From assembly GCA_002498365.1 (NCBI GenBank), contig DAHB01000005.1:162857-226856 (forward strand): 64,000 nucleotides of DNA, given 5' to 3'. The notes beneath the pieces are model-generated. The model made no database searches and had not been told where the DNA came from. It worked only from the letters and a program-made list of their open reading frames with translations. Positions 8,673 through 17,758 of this stretch are shown here, piece by piece. Made by a program: the position numbers and the translations under genes. The stretch's first letter is position 1, and every line of letters starts with the position of its first letter. The stretch comes from Methanomassiliicoccaceae archaeon UBA421 (GTDB taxonomy: Archaea > Thermoplasmatota > Thermoplasmata > Methanomassiliicoccales > Methanomethylophilaceae).

Positions 8673-9746
8673 TCATGTCAAAATGGATTTCAGCCTTCCG
8701 TTGTCCGCGGAGTTCTTTATGTCCATCGCCATGCGCCCGGCGGTGCTCAGCCCGGGGTATACGAAGTCCGCGTAGGGCGATCCCGACACGAACGGGTTCG
8801 TGCCGGCGACGATCCTTGCGGAGACCTCGAAAACCTTGAACTGGAGCTTGTCGTTGACCACCGTCTCGAGGCAGAACGGGCCCCATATCCCGCCGAACAT
8901 CTCGTATGCCCGGTCGACCACCCTCTGACCCATCTCCAGGGCCTTGGGCAGGAGCGACTCGCGCAGGACGACGGGCGTGTTCCCGGTGACCACGAACGAC
9001 GGATATAGGCCGTGCCTCTTGGAGTCCTCGATGGACCCGAGCTTGTACATCTCGTCTATGTTGCTCTCGTCGCGGCGGTCCATGGACAGAAGCTCTATGG
9101 AACCGCCCTGGTCGCACCTGTAGCCGTCTGTCTTGAAATGGTCGTAGAAATAGTGGATATAGTACCTGGTCCCCAGGCAGTACTCCTGCACGGTATAGGG
9201 CTGGGTGTTGTCGATGGACATCTTGAAGTCCGGGTAGTCCTTGGCTATGAAGAATCCGCGTCCGCCTTTAGCGCCGTGGTACTTGACCATGACCGGCTCG
9301 TGTATCTCCCTGGCGTCGGATATCAGGCGGGGCATCGGTACCCCGGCGGAAGTTATCCACTCCCTCTGCATGGTCCTGTCGGACTCCCAAGAGAGGACGG
9401 CACGGTTGCCATAGGAGGGCACGGCGAAGTCCTCGAACCTCTTGGTCCCCATGTACTCGACGAACGAACCGTGGGGAATGACGACCGTGTTCATGTCCTG
9501 GAGCTCGCCGATGCGCGACTCCATCTCGTCGAAATCGCTGTATTTGATGATCTTGTCGGGTTTGGCAAGGGGGAACGCGTCGTAGTACTTGGTGTCGTGA
9601 GAAATTGTGAGTCCCAGCGTCTTGAAGCCCATCTTACGGGCGCCGTGGAAGATCTGGAGCGAAGAATGCGAGCATAGCGTCGCTATTGTTATTTCGGCGG
9701 GATCGTACCCGTCAAGGATCTCATCGATCTTCTTCTTAGGAACCAT
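8673..9746 (-). CDS. purP: FAICAR synthetase PurP
   Basis: A 357-residue ATP-grasp ligase that formylates AICAR with free formate and ATP, replacing the folate-dependent step of purine synthesis in archaea. The N-terminal signature (IATLCSHSSLQI) and the ATP-grasp part (VMVKYHGAKGGRGFF) are clear, and length is usual for PurP. It lies far from purSLQ in the window. A TATA box at 9767-9776 gives a very short leader. Confidence 0.93.
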   Translation of the reverse strand: MVPKKKIDEILDGYDPAEITIATLCSHSSLQIFHGARKMGFKTLGLTISHDTKYYDAFPLAKPDKIIKYSDFDEMESRIGELQDMNTVVIPHGSFVEYMGTKRFEDFAVPSYGNRAVLSWESDRTMQREWITSAGVPMPRLISDAREIHEPVMVKYHGAKGGRGFFIAKDYPDFKMSIDNTQPYTVQEYCLGTRYYIHYFYDHFKTDGYRCDQGGSIELLSMDRRDESNIDEMYKLGSIEDSKRHGLYPSFVVTGNTPVVLRESLLPKALEMGQRVVDRAYEMFGGIWGPFCLETVVNDKLQFKVFEVSARIVAGTNPFVSGSPYADFVYPGLSTAGRMAMDIKNSADNGRLKSILT

Positions 9747-9766
9747 ATCCTATGATAGTTATAATG

Positions 9767-9776
9767 CATTTAAAGA
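9767..9776 (-). promoter_or_regulatory. TATA box of purP
   Basis: Reading the minus strand, CTTTAAATGC lies about 21-30 bases before the purP start, placing transcription initiation close to the ATG. Confidence 0.45.
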
Positions 9777-9830
9777 TTAGGTCGGCACCCGCGCGGGAGT
9801 GATTCGGAATAATCGGCGACCCTTCGGGTT

Positions 9831-9840
9831 AAGTTTTATA
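9831..9840 (+). promoter_or_regulatory. TATA box of the RPA operon
   Basis: The motif aagttttata lies 48 bases before the RPA start codon. Initiation about 25 bases downstream would leave a leader of some 25 bases containing the GGAGGT at 9875-9880, a good ribosome binding site. Confidence 0.55.
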
Positions 9841-9887
9841 GGCGGCAATGCGTAGGCGGGAACACCGCGGAAGCGGAGGTCGATAAA

Positions 9888-11216
9888 ATGAACGAACAAG
9901 AACTAACACCCCACTTTGAAGAACTGAAAAGGGTGCTGAAAGACAAGGTCGACGATGAAAAGATCATGGGCGAACTGAAGAAGTACGTCAACGAGTTCCA
10001 CATAACTCCCCAGGCCGCCATCAGGGGCATACTGAGGAAGTTCGGGGCTCTCGAGGAGTCCCCGTTCCGGTCCTCCTCCTCGCTGATCAAGAAGATCGGA
10101 GAGCTTAACGGAACCGAGGCGAGCGTGGACATGCTCGTCAGGGCGATCTACGTCGAAAAGAAGGACATCACGGTCAAAGGCAGCCCGAAGACCATCATAT
10201 CCGGGCTTATAGGAGACGAGACCGGAACCGCGTCCTTCACCGTCTGGGAAGGAAAGGATGCAGAGATGGAAAAGGGCTCCGTATACTGGTTCAGGAGCGC
10301 CTACTCAAAGATGTGGAACGAGAAGATCCAGATAAACATCGGGGCCCGCGGGAGCGTGGAAAAGGCCGACGGGATGCGGGTCGACGTCCCTGACAGGAGC
10401 ATCTCGATGGAGTCCTCGGAGGCGAAGATCGGACAGATCGCAGGAGGCATGGGCAATGTGACCGTGACCGGCCGCATAATATCCGCAGAAGAGCGGAACG
10501 TGACGGTTAAAGGAGAACCGAAGACAGTCTACTCCGGAATTATAGCGGACGACACGGGCAAGATACAATACTCGGCCTGGAACGACTTCGGCCTGAAGGA
10601 AGGCGAGACGGTACGCATCAAAAACGCCTACATACGTTCCTGGAAGGGAATCCCCCAGCTCAACATGGGCGACAGATGCGAGGTCAGCAGGGTGGACGAC
10701 ACATTCGGCAACGATATCGCCGACACGGTCACCACCAAAAAGATAGGCGACATCGTAAGGACAGGCGGCGGACTCGACATAAACGTCGTGGGGACCGTCG
10801 TGGACATGAGGCGCGGGAGCGGCCTGATAGAGCGCTGCCCCGAATGCAACCGTTCGATAATCAACGGAGAGTGCCAGGCACACGGAAGGGTCGAACCCGT
10901 CATGGACCTGAGGATGAAGCTCACCCTTGACGACGGAACGGGCGCCGTCAGCGCGATAATAAACCGCGAGCTCACCGAAAGTCTCACCGGCGTCACCCTC
11001 GGGATGGCCGAGGGTCTTGCGAAGGCCAGGGGGAGCATGGAGCCCGTGGAGAGAGAGCTTGCGAAGACTATGCTTATCAGAAGGCTTTCCCTGACCGGGA
11101 ACGTCATGAGCGACGACTACGGGCCTATGATGATCGTCAGGGCGGCCGAGGTCGTAAAAGAGGATGTGACCGCCGAAGCTGAGAAACTGCTCAGCGAAGT
11201 GGAGGCCTCCCTATGA
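9888..11216 (+). CDS. Replication protein A (single-stranded DNA-binding protein)
   Basis: A 442-residue archaeal RPA with repeated OB-folds: two near-parallel copies at about 70-175 and 180-285 share a VTVKGxPKT-type segment (DITVKGSPKT and NVTVKGEPKT). A third C-terminal OB-like region holds a zinc finger (CPECNRSIINGEC then His). It coats single-stranded DNA in replication and repair. A GGAGGT lies 7 bases upstream of the ATG. It overlaps the next gene, an RPA-associated protein, as ATGA. Confidence 0.92.
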   Translation: MNEQELTPHFEELKRVLKDKVDDEKIMGELKKYVNEFHITPQAAIRGILRKFGALEESPFRSSSSLIKKIGELNGTEASVDMLVRAIYVEKKDITVKGSPKTIISGLIGDETGTASFTVWEGKDAEMEKGSVYWFRSAYSKMWNEKIQINIGARGSVEKADGMRVDVPDRSISMESSEAKIGQIAGGMGNVTVTGRIISAEERNVTVKGEPKTVYSGIIADDTGKIQYSAWNDFGLKEGETVRIKNAYIRSWKGIPQLNMGDRCEVSRVDDTFGNDIADTVTTKKIGDIVRTGGGLDINVVGTVVDMRRGSGLIERCPECNRSIINGECQAHGRVEPVMDLRMKLTLDDGTGAVSAIINRELTESLTGVTLGMAEGLAKARGSMEPVERELAKTMLIRRLSLTGNVMSDDYGPMMIVRAAEVVKEDVTAEAEKLLSEVEASL

Positions 11217-12118
11217 ACGCCAGGGAGACGGCGTGGAGGCTGTTCGCCGGAGAGCTCAACAGTTCTTCGGCCTCTGTCAGAGGCGACGAGGAGATGTCCC
11301 CCACCTATGTGGTCACACGGCTGGGCGCCATGGTGAACAGGGTCATGGTGGCGGGCGTGCTCACCGAGAAGGAGAACATAGGAAGCGAGGACGAGCCCCT
11401 TTGGAGAGGGCGCATACAGGACGTCGGCGGGAGCTTCTTCATAAATGTGGGTAAATTCCAGCCCGAGGCCGCATCGGCCATCGCCGAGCTGGAAGTTCCT
11501 GCCTTCGTCGCAGTTGTGGGAAAGGTGAAGACCTACACCGCCGACGACGGGAGGGTGTTCGTATCCGTGAGACCGGAGACCATAGTCCAGGTCCAGGAGG
11601 ATGTGCGCAGGCAGTGGATCCTCAGCGCGGCAAGGTCGCTCTGGGACCGCCTCATAAGGATGAAGAAGGCCATCGCCGCGAACAGCACTTCCGAAAAAGA
11701 CCTGGCCGCCGCGGGCTTCTCTCCTGATGAGGCGAAGGGCATAGACCTCGCCCTCAACCGGTACGGGATGCCCGACTCCTCGCCGTATGTGAAGACTATA
11801 CAGGACGCCCTGAGGATGCTCCTGCCCGGCAGCGTGATAGACTTCGGATTCCCCGAGGACGTAGGAAGTTCTCCAGACGAGATCGAAATAGATCCGGAGC
11901 AGTCCGCGGCGGACCGCCAGGACATGGAGGACACGATACTTCGCATAATCACGGAACTGGACACGGACGGGCGGGGAGCCCCGAGGGACGAGGTCGAAAG
12001 GCGTGCGGAGGCCGAGGGCATCTCCGCCGCCGAGCTCGAGGAGATCTCCGACATCCTGATGGACAACGGCATGGTCTACGAGCCGGACCTGAAAAGGCTC
12101 AAGCGCATCGACTACTGA
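11213..12118 (+). CDS. RPA-associated protein (COG3390-type)
   Basis: A 301-residue protein encoded directly behind RPA with a four-base overlap. The N-terminal half looks like an OB-fold (VNRVMVAGVLTEKENIG, later FINVGKFQPEA). The C-terminal part (about 240-300) looks like a winged helix, reminiscent of RPA32 organisation (OB plus winged helix). Such proteins are found next to rpa in Euryarchaeota and copurify with it, so a role as an RPA partner is likely. The exact function is inferred from the family. Confidence 0.85.
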   Translation: MNARETAWRLFAGELNSSSASVRGDEEMSPTYVVTRLGAMVNRVMVAGVLTEKENIGSEDEPLWRGRIQDVGGSFFINVGKFQPEAASAIAELEVPAFVAVVGKVKTYTADDGRVFVSVRPETIVQVQEDVRRQWILSAARSLWDRLIRMKKAIAANSTSEKDLAAAGFSPDEAKGIDLALNRYGMPDSSPYVKTIQDALRMLLPGSVIDFGFPEDVGSSPDEIEIDPEQSAADRQDMEDTILRIITELDTDGRGAPRDEVERRAEAEGISAAELEEISDILMDNGMVYEPDLKRLKRIDY

Positions 12119-12140
12119 TACGCTTCCGAAACCTCTTACA

Positions 12141-12959
12141 TCATTTTCTGCACATGACCGCTGAAGCGTAACCCACGACCGCAGCGGGATCTCCGCCCAG
12201 GGAGTCGTGGGAGTCCGAATACTTCAGGACCTCGACGCTGTCCGGGCCGGATGCGATGATCGCGGCCGCTATGGGGCCGTAACCGCATGCTGATATCCCC
12301 TTCGACCTGACAACCTGGAATATGTCGTCCGCATCCAGGGCCGCTATCTTTTCGATGACCTCTGCGTCTAGGGCCGCGGCCCTCTGTTTCGGGACGTAAT
12401 GTGACATGTCGCTTGAAGCTATTATCACGACGTTCCTCCCCTCACAGGCCTTGGCAATGACCTCTCCCAGGCGCCGCGCCGTCGCGGGGTCCTGCCTGGA
12501 CATTATTATCGGGACTATGTGCGGGTCAGGGTCGATGTACTGGATGAAGGGAACTTGAACTTCCACGGAATGCTCCAGCCTGTGGGCGTTGGCGCTGTCC
12601 GGGACCGACCCCTTGAGCGCCCCTATCATGTCCCTGTCGACCTTGCATGGCCCCATGGGAGTCAGATACTCGTCGGAGCACATTACGAAATCGAAGGGCA
12701 CCCCGTAGTGGTCCGGACCGATGATCACATACGTCTCGGGCAGGCCGTCCTCTTTGATGCGCTTGTAAACGTGGGCGGCGTTCATTCCGGAAGCCATGTA
12801 CCCGGCGTGCGGACACAACGCAGAAACTATGCATCTGGCACTTCCCTCCGGACCGGGCATTCCGGGTCCAAGCCTGTGACGGAAGCATGCTTCGATATCG
12901 CGGACGAGGTCCTCCTTCCTCAGAGGATAGAAACGCCCTGCAACTGCCGGGTAGCGCAT
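12141..12959 (-). CDS. MEMO1 family protein (AmmeMemoRadiSam system protein B)
   Basis: A 272-residue member of the MEMO family, structurally related to class III extradiol dioxygenases. It starts with the typical MRYPAVAGRFYP and contains the conserved HAGY, SSDMSHY and CGYGPIAAA segments. The biochemical role in archaea is unsettled. MEMO next to ribosomal protein S2 is a widely conserved archaeal arrangement and is seen here with a 42-base gap on the same strand. Confidence 0.92.
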   Translation of the reverse strand: MRYPAVAGRFYPLRKEDLVRDIEACFRHRLGPGMPGPEGSARCIVSALCPHAGYMASGMNAAHVYKRIKEDGLPETYVIIGPDHYGVPFDFVMCSDEYLTPMGPCKVDRDMIGALKGSVPDSANAHRLEHSVEVQVPFIQYIDPDPHIVPIIMSRQDPATARRLGEVIAKACEGRNVVIIASSDMSHYVPKQRAAALDAEVIEKIAALDADDIFQVVRSKGISACGYGPIAAAIIASGPDSVEVLKYSDSHDSLGGDPAAVVGYASAVMCRK

Positions 12960-13001
12960 GGATAAGGTAAGGTGGTTTGGGTAAAAGGGTTTTTACCGGG
13001 A

Positions 13002-13625
13002 TCAGAGCTTCGCTTCGAAGTCCTCTATCTCCATCTTGAAGTCGGCGGGGTCCTTCAGGTCTCCGCGGGCCACAAGCACCTCGCGGGTGAGGAGCCAGTA
13101 CACGCATGCGAGCGCGCGCCTTCCCTTGTTGTTGGTGGGGATGATGAGGTCCACGTTGCGGGTCTCATTGTTGGCGTCGCACATGGCGATTATGGGGATA
13201 CCGAGGTTCAGCGCCTCGTTGAGCGCCTGTTTGTCGGCGGCGGGGTCGGTGACCAGCAGGATCTCGGGCTCGACGAACCCGGGGTTGACCGGGTTGGTAA
13301 GGGTTCCGGGAACGAAACGGCCTGCGAAAGCAGGTGTCCCGATGGCCTTGGAGAACTCTCTGGCGGGCCTCTGGCCGTACTGTCTGGCGGAGACCACGAG
13401 TATCCTTTTGGGATCGTAGCGTGCGAGCATCGCCGCGGCGACCCTGATCCTCTCGTCCGTCTTCTGGACATTGAGTACGTACAGGCCGTCCTGCCTGACC
13501 TTGTATATGAAATCCTTCATATCGGCGCTTTTCTGCTGGGTACCGATGTGGACACCGGATGTAAGGTATGTGTCCTCTGACACCAGCAGTTCGGTTTCGA
13601 TTTTAACGCTATCCTCGTCGCTCAT
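13002..13625 (-). CDS. rps2: 30S ribosomal protein S2
   Basis: A 207-residue archaeal/eukaryotic-type S2. The hallmarks are LTSGVHIGTQ near the N-terminus, RFVPGTLTNP in the middle and DPAADKQALNEA later. Residues after about 185 form an acidic tail. It follows rpoK by 13 bases and precedes MEMO, a classic archaeal gene order. Confidence 0.96.
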   Translation of the reverse strand: MSDEDSVKIETELLVSEDTYLTSGVHIGTQQKSADMKDFIYKVRQDGLYVLNVQKTDERIRVAAAMLARYDPKRILVVSARQYGQRPAREFSKAIGTPAFAGRFVPGTLTNPVNPGFVEPEILLVTDPAADKQALNEALNLGIPIIAMCDANNETRNVDLIIPTNNKGRRALACVYWLLTREVLVARGDLKDPADFKMEIEDFEAKL

Positions 13626-13638
13626 GTAAAAATGCCTC

Positions 13639-13809
13639 TTAGTTTCTAACGACAGTGATCGGGATCATGTCCTTGTCATATTCCAGCATGGCTATGTCGA
13701 TGGGATCTATCAGTTTCTCGGAGTATTCTACGAGGACGGGGGCGCCGTATGAAATCTGCAACGCCCTGGAACCAATGATCCTAGCTTTCTCAAATCTAGT
13801 GTACTTCAT
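13639..13809 (-). CDS. rpoK: DNA-directed RNA polymerase subunit K (Rpb6 homologue)
   Basis: A 56-residue assembly subunit of archaeal RNA polymerase. The core signature YTRFEKARIIGSRALQ starts at residue 3 and is followed by GAPVLVEY. I place the start at the ATG at 13809: it gives the usual length, has GGTG upstream, and lies just inside a TATA box at 13846-13855. A longer reading from 13863 would begin upstream of that TATA box. Confidence 0.93.
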   Translation of the reverse strand: MKYTRFEKARIIGSRALQISYGAPVLVEYSEKLIDPIDIAMLEYDKDMIPITVVRN

Positions 13810-13845
13810 GTTCACCACACAGGATGTCCCTCTATCAGGGTGACC

Positions 13846-13855
13846 GATATAAACC
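13846..13855 (-). promoter_or_regulatory. TATA box of the rpoK-rps2-MEMO operon
   Basis: The minus-strand motif GGTTTATATC lies about 37-46 bases before the rpoK ATG. The three genes behind it are spaced 13 and 42 bases apart and probably share this promoter. Confidence 0.55.
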
Positions 13856-13948
13856 TTTTGCAATTTTCAGGGCCCCTATTTTTATTTGTTAGTTGAACAC
13901 TAATAACGCGCGCGAGGGACGTGCAAGCATATTTTTACAGCGAGCGAC

Positions 13949-14449
13949 ATGGCAGTCCCGATGGCCGACGAGCTTACCGTCTGCGCGGCCGCATTCTTCC
14001 GGAACAAAGGGAGGGACGTGGTCGCTGAAAAGGAATTCACCATGGGCATTTCGCTGGACCTCAGATGGATGTCCGTAAAGGAGTCCAAGGCCCTCATGGA
14101 CGCGATGGTGACTTCCGGGGTCCTCGAACTGAAAGACGGTTTCCTCAGGCCGAAGTTCGACGTGTCGGCACTGGACATCCCCATGGCTTACAGGCCCTCC
14201 TCCGAGCTGGTCTCGTCGGTGATTTCAGGCAACAAGGTCAAAAAAGCCGCGGAAGGGCTTTTCCCGGAGATGGTCTCGATGGCAGAAAGGAGCGGAATGA
14301 GGAAGGCTGGATATATCGCCGCATGCAACGCCCTGCAGAAAAAACTGGACGTAGACATAGAGGTCGCCGGAGTCATCGTCCTGAGGGATATCGGGGCGGA
14401 CGTATCTTCCCTTTACGGAAGGGTCCGCGACGCCGTGCTGAAGAAGTGA
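13949..14449 (+). CDS. DUF2240 family protein
   Basis: A 166-residue archaeal protein of unknown function matching DUF2240. The N-terminal half (DELTVCAAAFFRNKG, LDLRWMSVKESKALMDAMV) looks like a winged-helix domain and a helical C-terminal part follows. An alternative ATG at 13961 would be close to leaderless behind an AT-rich motif at 13929-13937. It converges with the aMBF1 gene, leaving three bases between stops. Confidence 0.8.
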   Translation: MAVPMADELTVCAAAFFRNKGRDVVAEKEFTMGISLDLRWMSVKESKALMDAMVTSGVLELKDGFLRPKFDVSALDIPMAYRPSSELVSSVISGNKVKKAAEGLFPEMVSMAERSGMRKAGYIAACNALQKKLDVDIEVAGVIVLRDIGADVSSLYGRVRDAVLKK

Positions 14450-14452
14450 CCC

Positions 14453-14962
14453 TCACTTCTTCTTTATGAAATCGCCCAGCGTCATTCTTCCGGATGATCC
14501 GCCTCCGGTCGACTGGCCCGCTCCCGAGGACACCGTCTCCAGGAGCTTGATGTCCAGGGCTTTCTCTATCTTCTTGACCAGTTTATCGTCGGGCACCAGC
14601 CTGTTGGCCTCGATCTTGGCCATCGTGCCTTTCTTCTCGCTTATGAACTTGGAAAACGCATCAAGGTCCATTCCCTTGGCCTCTCTGGCCTCGCGGATCG
14701 TCCTGCCGTAGTTCTCGACGACCTCCACGGTCTTGGCCTGGGCATATACGTCCTTTGTCCCCATTCTTTTCTCGCGCCTCTCGAGCCTCTGCTCGATGAC
14801 CGTCCTGCTGCCGCCGGTCGACTGCCCGGAGGACTGGGAAGAAGATGACGCTTTATAATCATCTCCGAATCTGGCACATTCGGGACACACCTCTAGTTTC
14901 GCGCCGTCGATCATCACCGATTTGGTGAACGGCACGCTCTTACCGCACATCTCGCAAAGCAT
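14453..14962 (-). CDS. Multiprotein bridging factor aMBF1
   Basis: A 169-residue transcription coactivator homologue. The N-terminal zinc ribbon has CEMC (residues 3-6) and CPEC. A Ser/Gln/Gly-rich linker follows, then a cro/lambda-type HTH (about 80-135: IREAREAKGMDLDAFSKFI, then KIEANRLVPDD). Archaeal MBF1 proteins have this zinc-ribbon plus HTH architecture; some archaeal homologues influence translation rather than transcription. Confidence 0.92.
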   Translation of the reverse strand: MLCEMCGKSVPFTKSVMIDGAKLEVCPECARFGDDYKASSSSQSSGQSTGGSRTVIEQRLERREKRMGTKDVYAQAKTVEVVENYGRTIREAREAKGMDLDAFSKFISEKKGTMAKIEANRLVPDDKLVKKIEKALDIKLLETVSSGAGQSTGGGSSGRMTLGDFIKKK

Positions 14963-15072
14963 CGGACCTCAATTGTGCGGTCTAATAATTAATAACTGCG
15001 ATTCCCGACGTACGCACCGCGTGTTAATGACGAAAAGTAATAAAGACGAGAGCGTATAGCCTCTGGGATAAC

Positions 15073-16281
15073 ATGGTTGATCAGGCCGAAGGAGAGACTG
15101 CGGAACTCAAAGCGAAGATCGTATCGCTGGAAGAAAGGAACGTACGTCTGATGGAGGATCTTCAAAACGCCGAGAACGAGAAGCGCTTCTCGGAGAGCGA
15201 GCTGTTCAGGCTGCAGAAGGACCTGACCCGGGTACGGACCGAGCTGGAGAGGCTGAGGAGCCCCCCGCTCATAATAGGCTCCCTACGAGACGTGCTACCT
15301 GACAACCGCGTCGTGGTGAAGAGCTCCACGGGGCCCGATTTCATCGTTTCCGTTTCAGAGTACGTGCCCAAAGAGGACCTCATACCGGGGGCCAGGGTCT
15401 CCCTCAACAAGCAGACGCTGGCGCTCATGAACATTCTGCCGTCCTCCCTCGACCCCATAGTGACGGGTGCAGAGATAATAGAGAAGCCGGACACCACCTA
15501 CGACGACATAGGCGGGCTGAAGCAGCAGATGCTGGAGCTCCGCGAGGCCGTCGAGGACCCGCTGCTCAGACCGGAGCTTTACACCAAGGTAGGGATCGAG
15601 CCTCCCAAGGGGGTCCTGCTCGTAGGTCCCCCGGGAACCGGGAAGACGCTCATGGCAAAGGCTGTCGCCAACGCCACCAACGCCACCTTCGTCAGGCTCG
15701 TGGGATCCGAACTGGTCCAAAAGTACATAGGCGAAGGGGCCAGACTGGTCCGCGAGCTGTTCGAGCTGGCAAGGGACAAGGCGCCCAGCATAATATTCAT
15801 CGACGAGCTCGACTCTGTCGGAGCCAAGAGGTTGGATGCGGCCACGTCCGGAGACCGCGAGGTCCAGAGGACGCTGATGCAGCTCCTGGCCGAACTGGAC
15901 GGCTTCAAGCCCTCCGGCGACGTCAAGATCATAGGGGCGACCAACAGGCCCGACATCCTGGACGACGCACTGCTCAGACCGGGAAGGTTCGACCGCATAA
16001 TAGACGTGGGAATGCCCGATTCGGAGGGAAGGCTCCAGATCTTCAAGATCCACACTTCCCACATGAACGTGGGCACGGATGTCAACCTCAAGATGCTTGC
16101 CGAGATCACCGACACCGCTTCCGGGGCCGAGATAAAGAGCATATGCACGGAGGCGGGCATGCTTGCCATAAGGGACGGCCGCGACACCGTCACAATGAGC
16201 GACTTCATGAGGAGCAAGGAAAAGGTCATGGAAGCCGGACGCAACAAGATAAAGGCCGCGCCGGCATACATGTTCGGCTGA
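15073..16281 (+). CDS. pan: Proteasome-activating nucleotidase (PAN)
   Basis: A 402-residue AAA ATPase that unfolds substrates and opens the 20S proteasome gate. An N-terminal coiled coil (about 8-62) leads to an OB domain and the AAA module: Walker A GPPGTGKT at 185-192, Walker B IIFIDELDS, pore-loop KYIGEGA, and arginine-finger region LLRPGRFDR. The C-terminus reads AYMFG. If its last three residues serve as the gate-opening HbYX motif, Tyr is replaced by Phe. The proteasome itself is not in the window. Confidence 0.95.
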   Translation: MVDQAEGETAELKAKIVSLEERNVRLMEDLQNAENEKRFSESELFRLQKDLTRVRTELERLRSPPLIIGSLRDVLPDNRVVVKSSTGPDFIVSVSEYVPKEDLIPGARVSLNKQTLALMNILPSSLDPIVTGAEIIEKPDTTYDDIGGLKQQMLELREAVEDPLLRPELYTKVGIEPPKGVLLVGPPGTGKTLMAKAVANATNATFVRLVGSELVQKYIGEGARLVRELFELARDKAPSIIFIDELDSVGAKRLDAATSGDREVQRTLMQLLAELDGFKPSGDVKIIGATNRPDILDDALLRPGRFDRIIDVGMPDSEGRLQIFKIHTSHMNVGTDVNLKMLAEITDTASGAEIKSICTEAGMLAIRDGRDTVTMSDFMRSKEKVMEAGRNKIKAAPAYMFG

Positions 16282-16283
16282 TA

Positions 16284-17060
16284 TCAGTCGTCTATCTCGC
16301 CCGGCTCCGCGTCCTCGCCGCCATAAAAGCATAGCTGCGATGCGGCATATATCTCGGCCATGCCCGTGGACTCCTTTGCGGAGACGCCCCTGACCTCGCC
16401 GAACACGCCCATGGAGTCCATGGCCTTGAACAGCTCTGCACCTACGACGGTCTGGGGATCGGAATCGTGCTCCATCAGGTCGTAGAAGAGGGAATCGGGG
16501 TCCGTGAACCATCCCAGCATCCTGTCCCTCTCCTCATCCGAAAGTATGTCCGATTTGGAGAGAAGGCCGAACGTCGGGAGCTGCAACCTGAACTGCACCA
16601 GCGCGGAAAGCGTCATCGAAGTGACGAAGCCGTTAGGGTCTTTGCAGAGTGCGGGGTCCGAAAGATAGAGAAGCATGGAGCTCTCCTTGCCGAAGGCCTC
16701 CACCGTCATCTTCGAGGACTCCCTGAACGCGAACAGCTCCAGCTGTCCCGGGGTGTCGATAAGCAGATAGTCGGACCTCATGGCGTTGACGACGTCGGTC
16801 ATCTTCGAAATGTTCATTGCCATCAGGTCCGCCGCCACGATCTGCGCCCCGTTGGGGCCCAGACCGTACTCCTCCATAACCTCGGCCGTGCTGACCCATT
16901 CGCGTATGTCCACGTCGGGGTCGTACGGGAGGATGTCGGTACCGGGGTCCAGGTTCAGAAGCAGGGCGTCGAAACCCTGCTCGTCCAGCCAGTTCTTGTA
17001 AGCGGCAACGAGCGTGCTCTTGCCGCAGCCTGCGGTGCCGACGAAAAAGATGTTCTTCAT
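16284..17060 (-). CDS. GPN-loop GTPase
   Basis: A 258-residue P-loop GTPase. Walker A (GTAGCGKST) is at residues 8-16 and the family-defining Gly-Pro-Asn at 68-70. The IDTPGQLELF segment corresponds to G3. Eukaryotic relatives help assemble and import RNA polymerase; the archaeal role is not settled. The ATG at 17060 is chosen because the P-loop must lie near the N-terminus and a TATA box is centred about 25 bases upstream, making the transcript nearly leaderless. Confidence 0.92.
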   Translation of the reverse strand: MKNIFFVGTAGCGKSTLVAAYKNWLDEQGFDALLLNLDPGTDILPYDPDVDIREWVSTAEVMEEYGLGPNGAQIVAADLMAMNISKMTDVVNAMRSDYLLIDTPGQLELFAFRESSKMTVEAFGKESSMLLYLSDPALCKDPNGFVTSMTLSALVQFRLQLPTFGLLSKSDILSDEERDRMLGWFTDPDSLFYDLMEHDSDPQTVVGAELFKAMDSMGVFGEVRGVSAKESTGMAEIYAASQLCFYGGEDAEPGEIDD

Positions 17061-17080
17061 GTCCACGTAGAGCCCGTATA

Positions 17081-17090
17081 CCGATTTAAG
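17081..17090 (-). promoter_or_regulatory. TATA box of the GPN GTPase gene
   Basis: The minus-strand motif CTTAAATCGG is 21-30 bases before the ATG at 17060, which is the spacing of a leaderless archaeal transcript. Confidence 0.5.
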
Positions 17091-17157
17091 GTTGATTAGC
17101 CTCCGTGACAGGCGTAACAAGCATTACCGTTATTAACCCCTGGACTAATTCCGTCGC

Positions 17158-17736
17158 ATGATATGTGAAAAAAAGGGCGGGGGCGCCTTCGCCGTGCTGA
17201 GCATACTGGCCGCCTCCCTGTTCTTCGTATTGATGATACTGGCGATCGCCGACGCACCCGGCTGGGTGTTTGGGGAGGACCTCATCGAGGCCCTCGCCGC
17301 ATCCGATTCGGGCGTGTACCTGAGGTCCGGAATAGCCATCAGCGGGATACTCCTCGCTTTCGGTTCCATCGGGATGATCTTCAACGGAGGCCGCCCCGGC
17401 AGGACCGCAGAGGGCGTGCTCCTGATGATCTCCGGCATACTCCTCGTATGGGTGGCGTTCTTCGAGAACGACGACCCCATCCACGATGCCGCGCTGATCC
17501 TCGTCTTCATGACCTTCGTGCTGGCGCTGATCGCCTCGGCATATGATGACTTTGCAGAGAACCGCAGTATGATGTTCGGTTCGCTGACCGTATTGCTGCT
17601 GGTCGCCTCCATCGGGGCTTACGCCGCCTACGGACCCGCGATGTACCAGGTCGTCTGGATCGTTGCCGCGGTCATCTGGGTCATGGCAAGGGGCGTCAAA
17701 GGCCTCTGTGAACCAACGATATATAAGAGGAAGTAA
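17158..17736 (+). CDS. Six-transmembrane protein of unknown function
   Basis: A 192-residue hydrophobic protein with about six predicted membrane helices (around 10-32, 55-75, 84-102, 112-128, 138-155 and 160-178) and short loops. A short basic N-terminus (MICEKKGGG) precedes the first helix. The topology resembles DUF998-type proteins, but I see no decisive motif. The next gene, another small membrane protein, starts 22 bases downstream, so the pair is likely cotranscribed. Confidence 0.7.
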   Translation: MICEKKGGGAFAVLSILAASLFFVLMILAIADAPGWVFGEDLIEALAASDSGVYLRSGIAISGILLAFGSIGMIFNGGRPGRTAEGVLLMISGILLVWVAFFENDDPIHDAALILVFMTFVLALIASAYDDFAENRSMMFGSLTVLLLVASIGAYAAYGPAMYQVVWIVAAVIWVMARGVKGLCEPTIYKRK

Positions 17737-17758
17737 ATCCCGAGGTAAGGTAAGTAAA

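Noticed and set aside
13810..13863. Longer start of rpoK
   Set aside because: The start at 13863 would lie upstream of the TATA box at 13846-13855.
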